64,000 bases of DNA from Chromobacterium violaceum ATCC 12472 (GTDB taxonomy: Bacteria; Pseudomonadota; Gammaproteobacteria; Burkholderiales; Chromobacteriaceae): the NCBI RefSeq assembly GCF_000007705.1, contig NC_005085.1:2241752-2305751 (forward strand), read 5' to 3'. The first letter of the stretch is position 1. Each line of letters begins with the position of its first letter. A model generated the notes under the pieces. That model ran no database searches, had not been told where the DNA came from, and saw only the letters and a list, made by a program, of their open reading frames with translations. Positions 8,857 to 18,937 of this stretch are shown here, piece after piece. The position numbers were made by a program, and so were the translations under genes.

Positions 8857-10650
8857 ATGAAGAACATCCGAAATTTTTCGATCATTGCCCATATCGACCA
8901 CGGTAAATCGACGCTGGCCGACCGTTTCATCCAGTTTTGCGGCGGTTTGGAATTGCGCGAGATGAGCGCCCAGGTGCTCGACTCCATGGACATCGAGAAG
9001 GAGCGCGGCATCACCATCAAGGCGCAGACCGCCGCGCTGCAATACAAGGCCCGCGACGGCCAGGTGTACAACCTGAATCTGATCGACACCCCGGGGCACG
9101 TAGACTTCAGCTATGAAGTGTCGCGCTCGCTGTCCGCCTGCGAAGGCGCGCTGCTGGTGGTGGACGCGTCGCAGGGCGTGGAAGCCCAGACTGTGGCCAA
9201 CTGCTACACCGCCATCGACCTGGGCGTGGAAGTGGTGCCGGTGCTGAACAAGATCGACCTGCCGGCCGCCGATCCCGAGCGCATTTCCCAGGAGATCGAG
9301 GACATCATCGGCATCGAGGCCGTCGAGGCAGTGCGCGCCTCGGCCAAGTCCGGCATCGGCATCGAGGACATCCTGGAAGAGGTGGTCAACAAGATCCCGC
9401 CGCCGAAGGGCGATCCGGACGGCCCGCTGAAGGCGCTGATCGTCGACTCCTGGTTCGACAACTACGTCGGCGTGGTGATGCTGGTGCGCGTGATCGACGG
9501 CTCGCTGAAGCCGAAGGACAAGATCAAGTTCATGGCCACCGGCGCCGAGCACCTGTGCGAGCAGGTGGGCGTGTTCACGCCCAAGTCGGTCCAGCGCCCG
9601 AGCCTGAACGCGGGCGAGGTGGGTTTCGTCATCGCCGGCATCAAGGAACTGAAATCGGCCAAGGTTGGCGACACCATCACCCTGGTGTCCAAACCGGCTA
9701 CCGAGGCGCTGCCTGGCTTCAAGGACGTGCAGTCCCAGGTGTTCGCCGGCCTGTACCCGGTGGAAAGCCACGATTACGAAGCGCTGCGCGACGCGCTGGA
9801 AAAACTGCAGCTGAACGACGCTTCGCTGAAATACGAGCCGGAAGTGTCGCAGGCGCTGGGCTTCGGCTTCCGTTGCGGCTTCCTTGGCCTCCTGCACCTG
9901 GAAATCGTTCAGGAGCGGCTGGAGCGCGAGTTCGACATGGACCTGATCACCACCGCGCCGACGGTGAACTATGAAGTGGTGATGAAGGACGGCACGGTGG
10001 AAGTAGTGTCCAACCCGTCGCGGATGCCGGAAGCCGGCAAGTACGACGAGTTGCGCGAACCCATCATCACCTCCACCATCCTGGTGCCGCAGGACTATGT
10101 CGGCTCGGTGATGACCCTGTGCAACCAGAAGCGCGGCGTGCAGCGCAATATGCAGTACATGGGCCGCCAGGTGATGCTGACCTACGATCTGCCGATGAAC
10201 GAAGTGGTGATGGACTTCTTCGACAAGCTGAAGTCGACCAGCCGCGGCTACGCCTCGCTGGACTACGAGTTCAAGGAATTCCAGAGCGCCGATCTGGTCA
10301 AGCTGGATGTGCTGGTCAACGGCGAGAAGGTGGACGCGTTGTCTCTGATCGTGCACCGCGCCTCCAGCGTGTATCGCGGCCGCGAGCTGGTGGCCAAGAT
10401 GCGCGAGCTGATTCCGCGCCAGATGTTCGACATCGCGGTGCAGGCGGCCATCGGCGGCCACATCATCGCCCGCGAGACGGTGAAGGCGCTGCGCAAGAAC
10501 GTGCTGGCCAAGTGCTATGGCGGCGACATCACGCGTAAGAAAAAGCTGCTGGAAAAACAAAAGGCCGGCAAGAAGCGGATGAAACAGGTCGGCAACGTGG
10601 AAATTCCGCAAGAGGCCTTCCTTGCCATTCTTCAAGTAGGGGACAAATAA
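8857..10650 (+). CDS. lepA: Elongation factor 4 (LepA) GTPase
   Basis: A 597-residue translational GTPase that back-translocates or remodels stalled ribosomes. The G1 motif [13 protein letters not shown] is near the N-terminus, followed by DTPGHVDF (G3) and [12 protein letters not shown] (G4), then the EF-G-like domains and the LepA-specific C-terminal domain ([24 protein letters not shown]). The length is typical. It is immediately followed by lepB at its stop codon (no gap), the classic lepAB arrangement. Confidence 0.98.
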   Translation: MKNIRNFSIIAHIDHGKSTLADRFIQFCGGLELREMSAQVLDSMDIEKERGITIKAQTAALQYKARDGQVYNLNLIDTPGHVDFSYEVSRSLSACEGALLVVDASQGVEAQTVANCYTAIDLGVEVVPVLNKIDLPAADPERISQEIEDIIGIEAVEAVRASAKSGIGIEDILEEVVNKIPPPKGDPDGPLKALIVDSWFDNYVGVVMLVRVIDGSLKPKDKIKFMATGAEHLCEQVGVFTPKSVQRPSLNAGEVGFVIAGIKELKSAKVGDTITLVSKPATEALPGFKDVQSQVFAGLYPVESHDYEALRDALEKLQLNDASLKYEPEVSQALGFGFRCGFLGLLHLEIVQERLEREFDMDLITTAPTVNYEVVMKDGTVEVVSNPSRMPEAGKYDELREPIITSTILVPQDYVGSVMTLCNQKRGVQRNMQYMGRQVMLTYDLPMNEVVMDFFDKLKSTSRGYASLDYEFKEFQSADLVKLDVLVNGEKVDALSLIVHRASSVYRGRELVAKMRELIPRQMFDIAVQAAIGGHIIARETVKALRKNVLAKCYGGDITRKKKLLEKQKAGKKRMKQVGNVEIPQEAFLAILQVGDK

Positions 10651-11622
10651 GTGGGTGCAAACTTGTTCTGGGTGTTCTCGGCCGCGGTCGTGGTCGGCCT
10701 GTTGCTGATTCTGCTGGGCGGCAAGAAGCAGGAAGGCGCCAAGGATTGGCCGCAATCGGTGCAGTGGGGCTATCTGGCCCTGGTGATCGGCGGCTTCGGC
10801 CTGCTGTCCGACTACATGAGCTTCACCGCGGTGATGCTGGTGTTCGTCGTGATCACCGGCGCGGTGTGGGCGCTGGACAAGTGGATGCTGGCCAAGAAGC
10901 GCGCCGCCAGCGGCGCGCAGCCCGGCCATTTCGTCGATTATTCGCGCGGCTTCTTCCCGGTGATCCTCGTGGTGTTCGTGCTGCGCTCCTTCCTGGTTGA
11001 ACCGTTCCAGATTCCGTCCAGCTCGATGCGGCCGGGCCTGGTGGTCGGCGACTTCATCCTGGTCAACAAGTTCACCTACGGCATCCGCGTGCCGGTGCTG
11101 AACAACGTGCTGGTCCCGGTCAACCAGGTCAAGCACGGCGACGTGGTGGTGTTCAATTATCCGCCCAATCCCAAGGTCAACTACATCAAGCGCGTGATCG
11201 GTTTGCCGGGGGATACCGTCGAGTACCGCAACAAGCGGCTGACCGTGAACGGCAAGCCGCTGACCGATGTCGAGGACGGCACCTACGACTACATCGAGCA
11301 AGGCTTGGCGCAGATCACCGCGCAGCGTTTCCGGGAAAGTCAGGGCGGCAAGACCTACCATGTATTGAACAACGCCGAAGCGCCGGTGGTGGCCTTGAGC
11401 CAGGTGCAGGACTTTCCCTATCGCGACAATTGCCGCTACGATGACGATGGCTTCGTCTGCAAGGTGCCGCAGGGCAATTACTTCATGATGGGCGACAACC
11501 GCGACAACAGCTCGGACGGCCGCTACTGGGGCTTCGTCGACGACAAGCTGATGGTGGGCAAGGCCTTCATGATCTGGATGAATTTCACCCAGCTGTCCCG
11601 CATCGGCACGCAGATCCAGTAA
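10651..11622 (+). CDS. lepB: Signal peptidase I
   Basis: A 323-residue inner-membrane protease that removes signal peptides. Three hydrophobic segments occur: about 3-22, 42-75 (two close helices) and 105-115. The catalytic Ser125 (IPSSSMRPG) and Lys180 (YIKRVIGLPGD) form the Ser/Lys dyad, and box E (GDNRDNSSDGRYWG) is present. The start is a GTG directly adjoining the lepA stop. A downstream DUF4845 gene follows after 40 bases, as in many betaproteobacteria. Confidence 0.96.
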   Translation: MGANLFWVFSAAVVVGLLLILLGGKKQEGAKDWPQSVQWGYLALVIGGFGLLSDYMSFTAVMLVFVVITGAVWALDKWMLAKKRAASGAQPGHFVDYSRGFFPVILVVFVLRSFLVEPFQIPSSSMRPGLVVGDFILVNKFTYGIRVPVLNNVLVPVNQVKHGDVVVFNYPPNPKVNYIKRVIGLPGDTVEYRNKRLTVNGKPLTDVEDGTYDYIEQGLAQITAQRFRESQGGKTYHVLNNAEAPVVALSQVQDFPYRDNCRYDDDGFVCKVPQGNYFMMGDNRDNSSDGRYWGFVDDKLMVGKAFMIWMNFTQLSRIGTQIQ

Positions 11623-11662
11623 AAACAATCAGGCCACGAGCGGCCATGACCGGGAGAAACGC

Positions 11663-12022
11663 ATGAAGAAGCAGCAAGGCTTGTCGGTAATTGCGATTTT
11701 GTTGGTTCTGGCGCTCGTCGGCGCCGGCCTGATGCTGGTGTTCAAGATCGTGCCGGTCTACACCGAATACGGCGACGTCAAGAACGCGCTGACGACGCTG
11801 GCCACCGAGACCAATGTCGGCGAGCAGACGCTCAGGCAGGAATTCGACGGCAAGGCCAGCGTCGCCGGCATCGTCTCCATCAAGGGCGAGAACCTGGTGG
11901 TGGTGTCCGGCAACGGCAGCAACTACCTGCGCGCGAAGTACCAGCGCGAGGTGCCGCTGTTCGCCAACGTCAGCCTGCTTTTCCATTTCGATACCCAGGC
12001 GGGACAACCGCCTGCGCAATAA
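11663..12022 (+). CDS. DUF4845 single-pass membrane protein
   Basis: A 119-residue protein with a positively charged start and one membrane segment (about 6-28, KQQGLSVIAILLVLALVGAG), then a small outward domain (VPVYTEYGDVKNAL ... REVPLFANVSLLFHFD). This matches the DUF4845 family, which is almost always encoded between lepB and rnc in beta- and gammaproteobacteria. Its function is unknown. A GGGAGAAACGC ribosome site precedes the ATG. Confidence 0.85.
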   Translation: MKKQQGLSVIAILLVLALVGAGLMLVFKIVPVYTEYGDVKNALTTLATETNVGEQTLRQEFDGKASVAGIVSIKGENLVVVSGNGSNYLRAKYQREVPLFANVSLLFHFDTQAGQPPAQ

Positions 12023-12029
12023 CCATACC

Positions 12030-12740
12030 GTGACCCAGATAGACAATCGATTCCGGCGCCTGTCCCAGGCGCTGGATTATGCTTTTCAAAAGCCGGAACT
12101 GCTGCGCCAGGCGCTGACGCACCGCAGTTACAGCAGCGCCAACAACGAGCGCTTCGAATTCGTCGGCGACAGCATCCTCAATTACACCGTGGCCCGCATG
12201 CTGTACGACCAGTTCCCGCAGCTGACCGAGGGCGAGCTGTCCCGGCTGCGCGCCAACCTGGTCAACCAGAACACGCTGGCGGAAATCGCCCATGAGCTGA
12301 AGCTGGGCGACTACCTGTATCTGGGCGAGGGCGAGCTCAAGAGCGGCGGCTTCAACCGGCCGTCCATCCTGGCCGATGCGCTGGAGGCCACCTTCGCCGC
12401 CGTCAGCTTCGACGCCGATTTCGCCGCCGCCGAACAGGTGGTGCGCCGCCTGTACAATCAGCGCGTCGCCACCATAGACACCACGCGCCAGGCCAAGGAT
12501 GCCAAAACCCGCTTGCAGGAAGCGCTGCAGGCGCGCAAGCTGGCGCTGCCGAAGTACCGCATCCTGTCGCAGAGCGGCGAGGCGCACGAACAATGGTTCA
12601 AGGTGGAGTGTGACCTGGGCGAAATGGCCCTGATCTCCACCGGCGACGGCGGCAGCCGCCGCGCCGCCGAACAGCAGGCCGCCGAAGCGGCGCTGACCCT
12701 GCTGGAACAGAAACTCGCAGCAAGCAAGAAAAGATCATGA
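12030..12740 (+). CDS. rnc: Ribonuclease III
   Basis: A 236-residue double-strand-specific endoribonuclease that processes rRNA precursors and structured mRNAs. The catalytic signature ERFEFVGDSIL (acidic residues about 40, 43, 47) and the second acidic pair in ILADALEATFAAV are intact. A double-stranded-RNA-binding domain fills the C-terminal third (KTRLQEALQ ... AAEQQAAEAALTLL). I choose GTG 12030, since this begins the conserved NRFRRLSQALDYAF helix; an upstream in-frame extension overlaps DUF4845. The end overlaps era by four bases. Confidence 0.95.
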   Translation: MTQIDNRFRRLSQALDYAFQKPELLRQALTHRSYSSANNERFEFVGDSILNYTVARMLYDQFPQLTEGELSRLRANLVNQNTLAEIAHELKLGDYLYLGEGELKSGGFNRPSILADALEATFAAVSFDADFAAAEQVVRRLYNQRVATIDTTRQAKDAKTRLQEALQARKLALPKYRILSQSGEAHEQWFKVECDLGEMALISTGDGGSRRAAEQQAAEAALTLLEQKLAASKKRS

Positions 12741-13627
12741 CCGATACCCCATTCCACTGCGGCTTCGTCGCCATCGTCGGCCGTCCCAACGTGGGCAAGT
12801 CCACGCTGATGAACCACCTGATCGGCCAGAAGATCAGCATCACGTCCAAGAAGTCGCAGACCACGCGCCATCGCGTCACCGGCATCCATACCGAGGACGC
12901 GGCGCAGTTCGTCTTTGTCGACACGCCCGGCTTCCAGACCTATCACAAGGGCGCGCTGAACGAGGCGCTGAACAAGAGCGTCAAGGATTCCCTGGGCAGC
13001 GTGGACTGCGTGCTGTTCCTGCTGGAGGCGATGCGCTTCACCGCCGCCGACCGCGAGGTGATGGCGCTGCTGCCGAAGAAGACCCCGGTGATCCTGGTGG
13101 TGAACAAGCTGGACAAGGCCAAGGACAAGCTGACCCTGCAGGCTTTCATCGATGAGGTGACCGCCGAATTCGAGTTCGCCGGCGTGGAAGTGGTCAGCGC
13201 CAAGCACGGCCAGCGGCTGGCCGAGCTCTTGGACCAGGTGCGTCCGCATCTGCCGGAGTCGATGCCCCTGTATCCGGAGGACATGATCACCGACAAGAAC
13301 GAGCGCTTCCTGGCCGCCGAGATCGTCCGCGAGAAGCTGTTCCGCTACCTGGGCGAAGAGCTGCCGTACGAGATGAACGTGGAAGTGGAAATGTTCGAGA
13401 TGGACGGCGCGCTGCGCCGCATCCACATCGCGGTGCTGGTGGACAAGGAGCACCAGAAGCCCATCGTGATCGGCAGGGGCGGAGAGAAGCTGAAGAAGAT
13501 CTCCACCGAGGCGCGCCTGGACATGGAAAAGCTGTTCGACGGCAAGGTATTCCTGCAGGTGTGGGTGAAGGTCAAATCCGGCTGGGCCGACGACGTCCGC
13601 TTCCTGCGCGAGTTTGGTCTGGACTGA
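12737..13627 (+). CDS. era: GTPase Era
   Basis: A 296-residue GTPase that binds 16S rRNA during 30S assembly. G1 GRPNVGKST (15-23), G3 DTPGF and G4 NKLDK are in order, with a C-terminal KH domain (VIGRGGEKLKKISTEARLDMEKLF). It overlaps rnc by ATGA and the next gene by one base (TGATGA), so rnc, era, the small gene and recO are likely translationally coupled. The length is typical for the family. Confidence 0.97.
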   Translation: MTDTPFHCGFVAIVGRPNVGKSTLMNHLIGQKISITSKKSQTTRHRVTGIHTEDAAQFVFVDTPGFQTYHKGALNEALNKSVKDSLGSVDCVLFLLEAMRFTAADREVMALLPKKTPVILVVNKLDKAKDKLTLQAFIDEVTAEFEFAGVEVVSAKHGQRLAELLDQVRPHLPESMPLYPEDMITDKNERFLAAEIVREKLFRYLGEELPYEMNVEVEMFEMDGALRRIHIAVLVDKEHQKPIVIGRGGEKLKKISTEARLDMEKLFDGKVFLQVWVKVKSGWADDVRFLREFGLD

Positions 13628-13908
13628 TGACAGTATTGGACAGGCCGCCGGCGCAGGCTTGCTGGGCGGCGAACCTTGCCGGCGACGGCGCGGCGGCGGA
13701 ACTGTCGCGCTGCGCGCTGAGGCTGGCGGAAAGCCAGCCAGGCTGCCTGGGCGTGACGGCGGAGGACCGGGTCACCTATTGGGACAGCGTCGAAGCCATC
13801 GCCGCCTGGCGCGCCCGGGTGGAGCTGTTGGCCAGGCAGCGCCTTGGGCGCGGCGCGGACGAAGCGGTTTCCATCCTGGTCCGCCAGGCCGGAGGCGCGA
13901 CGGCATGA
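13627..13908 (+). CDS. Small antibiotic-biosynthesis-monooxygenase (ABM)-fold-like protein
   Basis: A 93-residue protein with no signal peptide. The core GCLGVTAEDRVTYWDSVEAIAAWR followed by an ARQRLGRG stretch resembles the ABM/heme-degrading ferredoxin-like fold (beta strand, YW, helix with AW, then the QxLGR turn). The usual C-terminal strand is weak or absent. It overlaps both era (one base) and recO (four bases), so it is a fixed member of this operon here. No function can be stated; the fold assignment is by pattern only. Confidence 0.65.
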   Translation: MTVLDRPPAQACWAANLAGDGAAAELSRCALRLAESQPGCLGVTAEDRVTYWDSVEAIAAWRARVELLARQRLGRGADEAVSILVRQAGGATA

Positions 13909-14642
13909 GCCAGCCGGGCAGGGTGGACAAGCAGCCGGGCTATATCCTGCATACCCAGCCGTACCGCGAGACCAGCCTGCTGCTGGAGGTGCTGAGCCGC
14001 GACCATGGCCGTTTCAGCCTGGTGGCGCGCAGCGCGCGCCGGCCCAGATCGGATCTGCGCGGCGTGTTGCTGCCGTTCCAGCCGTTGACGCTGTCCTGGT
14101 TCGGCAAGGGCGAGTTGCGCACGCTGCACGCGGCGGATTGGGATGGCGGCGTGCGCGCGCTGACCGGCCTGCCGCTGGTCTGCGGCTTTTACCTGAACGA
14201 ACTGATGATGAAGCTCACGGCGCGGGACGATCCCGAGCCGCGGGCTTTTTCCGTTTACGACCGGGCGGTGCGGGAGCTGGCCGGCGGCGCGCCGCTGTCG
14301 ACGGCGCTGCGCCGCTACGAGCTCCGGCTGGCCCAGGTGCTGGGCTACGCGCCGGCGCTGAGCCGGGACAGCCGCGGCGAGGCCATCGCCGCCGATCGCC
14401 ATTATCTGTGCCGCGACGCGGCGCTGCCGGAGCCGGACGAGCATCCGGAGCTGGCGCCGGTCGGACGAGTGGTCCGGCTGCCGGGCGAGGCGCTGCTGGC
14501 GCTGGACGCAGACGACTACCGCGAGCCGGCCACGCGCGGCCACGCCCGCCTGCTGAGCCGGGTATGGCTGTCCGCGCTGCTGGGCGACGAGCCGCTGGCG
14601 TCGCGCCAATTATTGCAGGCCATCCAGTCCCTTTCGGACTGA
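13905..14642 (+). CDS. recO: DNA repair protein RecO
   Basis: A 245-residue recombination mediator that loads RecA with RecR. The N-terminal OB-fold signature is clear (GYILHTQPYRETSLLLEVLSRDHGRF), as is the helical middle (CGFYLNELMMKLTARDD). The ATG overlaps the preceding stop (ATGA). Placement between era and pdxJ is the classic order in proteobacteria. Confidence 0.93.
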   Translation: MSQPGRVDKQPGYILHTQPYRETSLLLEVLSRDHGRFSLVARSARRPRSDLRGVLLPFQPLTLSWFGKGELRTLHAADWDGGVRALTGLPLVCGFYLNELMMKLTARDDPEPRAFSVYDRAVRELAGGAPLSTALRRYELRLAQVLGYAPALSRDSRGEAIAADRHYLCRDAALPEPDEHPELAPVGRVVRLPGEALLALDADDYREPATRGHARLLSRVWLSALLGDEPLASRQLLQAIQSLSD

Positions 14643-14667
14643 TGGCGGATAGACAAGGGGGATGGAA

Positions 14668-15396
14668 ATGATTTTGTTGGGCGTAAACATCGATCACGTC
14701 GCCACGCTGCGCCAGGCGCGCGGCACCCGCTATCCCAGCCCGGTGGAAGCCGCGCTGGTGGCGGAGTCCAGCGGCGCCGACCTGATCACGCTGCATTTGC
14801 GCGAGGATCGCCGCCACATCCAGGACGCCGACGTCAAGGCGATGCGCCCGGTGCTGAAGACGCGGATGAACCTGGAAATGGCGATGACGCCGGAGATGCT
14901 GGCGCACGCGCTGCAGGTGGCGCCGGAAGACGTGTGCCTGGTGCCGGAAAAGCGCGAGGAAGTCACCACCGAAGGCGGCCTGGATGTGCGCGGCCACTAC
15001 GCCGACGTCAAGCATTACACCGGCAAGCTGACCGAGGCCGGCATCCGCGTGTCCATCTTCATCGACCCGGACCGCGAGCAGATCCAGAAGGCGTTTGACG
15101 CCGGCGCGCGCGTGATCGAGCTGCACACCGGCGCTTACGCCGACGCGCCGCACGCCAGCGAGCGCGAAGCCGAGCTGGCCCGCATCCGCGAGGCCGCCGA
15201 ATTCGGCGCCAGCCTCGGCATGGTGGTCAACGCCGGCCACGGACTCAATTACCACAACGTCAAGCCCATCGCCGCGATTCCGCAGATCGCCGAGCTGAAT
15301 ATCGGGCACGCCATCGTCGCCCATGCGCTGTTCGTCGGCTTCCCGCAGGCGGTGCGCGAGATGAAGGCGCTGATGGAAAGCGCGCGCGCCCGCTGA
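14668..15396 (+). CDS. pdxJ: Pyridoxine 5'-phosphate synthase
   Basis: A 242-residue TIM-barrel enzyme that joins 1-deoxyxylulose 5-phosphate and 3-amino-2-oxopropyl phosphate in vitamin B6 synthesis. Conserved blocks are [26 protein letters not shown], a glutamate-rich [20 protein letters not shown] and GHGLNYHNV. The ATG at 14668 is preferred because AAGGGGG then lies at good spacing; ATG 14662 would touch it. It overlaps the following gene by one base. Confidence 0.95.
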
Positions 15397-15959
15397 TGCC
15401 GACGGTCGTCACCCACGCGCTGGCCGGCGCCACGCTGGTCGGCTTGGCCTGCCGCAAGCCGTTGTCCGCGCCCGGCGTTTTGCCGTGGCTCGCGCTGTGC
15501 GGCGCGGCCGCGATGCTGCCGGATCTGGATGTGGTCACCTTCAAGCTGGGGATTCCGTATGCCAGCCCATGGGGGCACCGGGGCTTCTCGCATTCGCTGG
15601 CCGCCGCGGCGTTGCTGGCCGGCTTGTTGGCCTGGCTGTGCCGCCCGGTCTGGCAGCGAGCGGGGCTGACTGCCGCGCCGGCCGCCGCCTTGTTGTTCCT
15701 GGCGGTCGCCTCCCACCCGATGCTGGACATGATTTGCGACGCCAGCTTCGGTCCGGCGCTGTTCATGCCCTGGTCCGAGCATCGCTACCTCAGCGGATGG
15801 CGTCCGATCGAGGGCTCTCCGATCGGTCTCAAGCGCTGGTTCGGCGCCAAGGGCTGGCGCGTGGTCCATACCGAGTTCCTCTACGTATGGCTGCCGTGCC
15901 TCGCGTTGTGGGCGAGCCGATGCCTATGGCTGCGCCGTTCGGCAGGGGCGCGCGCATGA
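15396..15959 (+). CDS. YdjM-like membrane-bound metal-dependent hydrolase (DUF457)
   Basis: A 187-residue integral membrane protein with about four hydrophobic segments. The DUF457/COG1988 metal-site motifs are visible: THALAGA near the N-terminus, MLPDLDVV (about 46-53), HRGFSHSL (about 62-69) and SHPMLDM (about 106-112). In E. coli YdjM is SOS-regulated and phospholipase-D-like activity has been suggested; the substrate is unknown. It is inserted between pdxJ and acpS with 1-4 base overlaps on both sides. Confidence 0.85.
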
Positions 15960-16333
15960 TTTACGGCATAGGCACCGACCTGGTGGAGATCGCCCGGATG
16001 GAGGCCTGGTGCCGGCGCTGGGGCGAGAAGGCGGGGCGGCGGCTGCTGACCGCGGCGGAGCAGGCCGAGTTCGCGGCTCACGCCGAGCCGGCGCGCTTTC
16101 TCGCCAAGCGCTTCGCCGCGAAGGAGGCTTTCGCCAAGGCGCTGGGCACCGGCGTGGTGGCGCCTGCCTTGCTGACGGCGATAGGCGTCGGCCATGATGA
16201 ATTGGGCAAACCCGTGTTGATCTTGTCGGATGAACTGGCAGCCTTTGCCGCCGCGCGCGGCATTGCGCGCATGCATCTGTCCATCAGCGACGAGCGCGGC
16301 CACGCGCTGGCCTTCGTCGTGCTTGAATCGTAA
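15956..16333 (+). CDS. acpS: Holo-[acyl-carrier-protein] synthase
   Basis: A 125-residue enzyme that transfers 4'-phosphopantetheine from CoA to ACP. The Mg-binding GIGTDLVEI (Asp8) and the [20 protein letters not shown] block with its glutamate are present, and [17 protein letters not shown] is at the end. The length is normal. The ATG overlaps the stop of the previous gene. Pairing with pdxJ is conserved in proteobacteria. Confidence 0.96.
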
Positions 16334-16442
16334 GGCGGGAGGCCGCCTCGCGCGCGAGGACGCGGGAACGGTCGGCGCTCCGCGCCTGTCTTTAGCAATA
16401 CCCGGGGTGGCCATGCCTGCCCCGATGGTCGAGGATGAAACC

Positions 16443-17531
16443 ATGAGCCAAACGACTTTGAATCTCCCGCGCGGCCCGGTGATGGTGGACATCGCCGGCT
16501 TCGCGCTGACCGAAGCGGAACGCGCCCGGCTGTCCCATCCGCTGGTCGGCGGCGTCATCCTGTTTCGCCGCAATTTCCACAACATCGAACAACTGCGCGC
16601 GCTGACCGCCGAGATCCGCGCCTTGCGTACGCCGCATCTGTTGATCGCCGTCGATCACGAGGGCGGGCGCGTGCAGCGCTTCCTGGACGGCTTCACCCGC
16701 CTGCCGCCGATGCGCGTGCTGGGCGAGGCCTGGGATGCCGACCGCGACCAGGCGCTGAAGCTGGCCGAGACTGTGGGCTACGTGCTGGCGGCCGAATTGT
16801 CCGCCTGCGGCATAGACCTGTCCTTCACCCCGGTGCTGGACCTGGACTGGGAGCGTTGCGCGGTGATCGGCAACCGCGCCTTCCACCGCGATCCGGAGGC
16901 GGTGTCGGCGCTGGCCGAAGCGCTGCAGCAAGGCCTGGGCCGCGGCGGCATGATGAGCTGCGGCAAGCACTATCCCGGCCACGGCTATGTGGAGGGCGAC
17001 AGCCACCATCTGATGCCGCAGGACGATCGCACGCTGGCACAGATCGAACAGGACGATCTGGTGCCGTTCGCCCGTCTGGCCGACGCCGGCATGGGCGCGG
17101 TGATGCCGGCCCACGTGCTGTACCCGGCGGTGGATAGCCAGCCGGCGGGCTTCTCCAAGGTGTGGCTGACCGACATCCTGCGCGGCAGGATAGGCTTCGA
17201 CGGCGTGATCTTCTCCGACGCGCTGGACATGGCCGGCGCGGCCGGCGCCGGCACTTACGTGCAGCGCGCCGACGCGGCGCTGGCCGCCGGCTGCGACATG
17301 GTGTTGGTGTGCAACCAGCCGGAAGAGGCGGACGCGATGCTGGCCGCGCTGGCGCCGCCGCCGCAACCCCAGCTGGCGGAGCGGCTGGAGCGCATGGCGG
17401 GCAAGAGCCGCGCCGAAGATTGGCAGCGCTTGATCGCCACGCCGGATTTCGCCGCCGCGCAGGCGGCGGTCAGGCAATTGGCGATGCCCAAGGACGCGCT
17501 GGCCGGGCCGCAAGTGGGCGAGGCGCACTGA
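16443..17531 (+). CDS. nagZ: Beta-N-acetylhexosaminidase NagZ (GH3)
   Basis: A 362-residue cytosolic glycosidase that removes N-acetylglucosamine from anhydromuropeptides in cell-wall recycling. GH3 motifs are clear: [11 protein letters not shown], the mobile catalytic loop [15 protein letters not shown] (His and Asp general acid/base pair) and nucleophile FSDALDM. The start ATG has GAGG upstream; an upstream in-frame extension lacks homology. A 109-base gap separates it from acpS, so it may have its own promoter. Confidence 0.95.
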   Translation: MSQTTLNLPRGPVMVDIAGFALTEAERARLSHPLVGGVILFRRNFHNIEQLRALTAEIRALRTPHLLIAVDHEGGRVQRFLDGFTRLPPMRVLGEAWDADRDQALKLAETVGYVLAAELSACGIDLSFTPVLDLDWERCAVIGNRAFHRDPEAVSALAEALQQGLGRGGMMSCGKHYPGHGYVEGDSHHLMPQDDRTLAQIEQDDLVPFARLADAGMGAVMPAHVLYPAVDSQPAGFSKVWLTDILRGRIGFDGVIFSDALDMAGAAGAGTYVQRADAALAAGCDMVLVCNQPEEADAMLAALAPPPQPQLAERLERMAGKSRAEDWQRLIATPDFAAAQAAVRQLAMPKDALAGPQVGEAH

Positions 17532-17532
17532 G

Positions 17533-18009
17533 ATGCTGCCCGCCAGCCTGCAAGAGCTGGACGCCATCCGCGACCAATGCCGGGCGATGGTGAACGGCCG
17601 GGCGGCGCTGTCCGCCGGCGCGTCCGCCTTGCCGGCGCCCGGCGTCGACATCGCCGCCGACGTGGCCATCCTGCTGCAGCTGATCCCGGCGATCAACCAG
17701 CGCTTCGGCGTGGCGCCGGAGCAGATCGCCGGTTACGACGCGGCGCGCAAGCAGATGCTGTATCAGCTGATCCGCCGCGCCGGCGGCGCGCTGTTGGGTC
17801 TGGAGGTCACCCGCACGTTGCTGGCCGCGGTGGCCAGGCGCGCGGCCGGCCGCTGGGCCGGCAAGCAGGCGCTGAAGCTGGTGCCGGTGCTGGGGTGGGC
17901 GGCCAACGCGGCGATCGGTTTCGCCGCGATGCGCTATGTGGGCAACAGCCATATCGACGATTGTTACGCCGTCTGCCGGCGCATGCTGGAGCAGGGCGGA
18001 AGGGAGTAG
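17533..18009 (+). CDS. DUF697-like conserved hypothetical protein
   Basis: A 158-residue alpha-helical protein. APGVDIAADVAILLQLIPAI followed by FGV, then a KLVPVLGWAANAAIGFAAMRYVG block (about 118-140), fits the DUF697 pattern seen at the C-terminus of YcjF-like and some small GTPase-linked proteins. The last block is moderately hydrophobic and may be membrane-associated. It begins one base after the nagZ stop and ends 4 bases before the next gene. Function unknown. Confidence 0.6.
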   Translation: MLPASLQELDAIRDQCRAMVNGRAALSAGASALPAPGVDIAADVAILLQLIPAINQRFGVAPEQIAGYDAARKQMLYQLIRRAGGALLGLEVTRTLLAAVARRAAGRWAGKQALKLVPVLGWAANAAIGFAAMRYVGNSHIDDCYAVCRRMLEQGGRE

Positions 18010-18013
18010 AACC

Positions 18014-18772
18014 ATGCAAGTGGGCGCGCTGATCATCGGCGACGAACTGTTGTCCGGCAAACGCCAGGACAAGCATATGCAGGCCTTGATCCGCATCCTG
18101 GCCGCGCGCGGGATGAAGCTGGCCTGGGCCGAATATCTGGGCGACGATCCGGCCCGCATCGAAGCCGCCTTGCGCCGCGCCTTCGCCGGCGGCGATCTGG
18201 TATTCAGCTTCGGCGGCATCGGCGCCACGCCGGACGACCATACCCGCGCTTGCGCCGCCCGCGCGCTGGGCGTGCCGCTGGCGCTGCATCCGGAGGCCAA
18301 GGCGCTGATCGAGGGACGTTTCGGCGCGGACGCCTATCCGCACCGGATTCATATGGGGAATTTCCCGCAGGGCGCCGCCATCATCCCCAATCCGGTCAAC
18401 CAGATCGCCGGCTTTTCGCACGGCCATGTCCATTTCCTGCCCGGCTTCCCCAGCATGGCCTGGCCTATGGCCGAATGGGTGCTGGATACGCATTGCCGCC
18501 ATCTGTTCGCGACTCAACCCGACGTCGAGCGGTCCTGCATCGCGATTCAGGCCCGCGAGGGCGATCTGATCGGCCTGATGCAGGATTTTTCCGCCCGCTA
18601 TCCGGCGCTCAAATTGTCCAGCCTGCCCAATTTCGGCAATCAGGCGATTCCGGACATGCATATCGAGTTCGGCTTCACAGGCCAGCCGGCCTTGGTGGAG
18701 ATCGCTATCGCTGAATGGGCGAAGTCGCTGCGGGGGCTGGGATATGAAGTGAGGACGGGTGATCCGGAGTAG
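18014..18772 (+). CDS. Molybdopterin-binding (MoaB/Mog, CinA N-terminal type) domain protein
   Basis: A 252-residue cytosolic protein. The N-terminal MoCF-biosynthesis fold is recognisable: ALIIGDELLSGKRQDKH, then FSFGGIGATPDDHTR (the GGxGxTxDD signature) and PGFPSMAWPMAEWVL. It lacks the CinA amidase domain, so it belongs to the short COG1058 proteins. Such proteins may bind molybdopterin-like or ADP-ribose substrates; the actual reaction is uncertain. It is last in the lepA-to-nagZ run, 4 bases after the DUF697-like gene. Confidence 0.85.
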   Translation: MQVGALIIGDELLSGKRQDKHMQALIRILAARGMKLAWAEYLGDDPARIEAALRRAFAGGDLVFSFGGIGATPDDHTRACAARALGVPLALHPEAKALIEGRFGADAYPHRIHMGNFPQGAAIIPNPVNQIAGFSHGHVHFLPGFPSMAWPMAEWVLDTHCRHLFATQPDVERSCIAIQAREGDLIGLMQDFSARYPALKLSSLPNFGNQAIPDMHIEFGFTGQPALVEIAIAEWAKSLRGLGYEVRTGDPE

Positions 18773-18937
18773 AGGCCGCGCGGCGGCATGAAAATCCATT
18801 TTGAACGTTGATGTCCTTGTGCCGGCTTGCATGGGCCGGGAAGAATCGGCGCCCAATGCATGTTTCGGGCTTGCGAACCATTTTGGGAGCGGCGGAGTCG
18901 GAGAGGGACCGAGTGTCGTTCTTTAAAGAGAAAATAC

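Noticed and set aside
8599-11628. A 1009-codon open frame on the minus strand opposite lepA and lepB
   Set aside because: It is a shadow of strongly coding plus-strand genes in GC-rich DNA; composition is His/Ala/Gly-rich with no family match.
18773-18937. Possible small gene in the 165-base gap before the GNAT gene
   Set aside because: No start with a ribosome site and no conserved motif; treated as promoter region.
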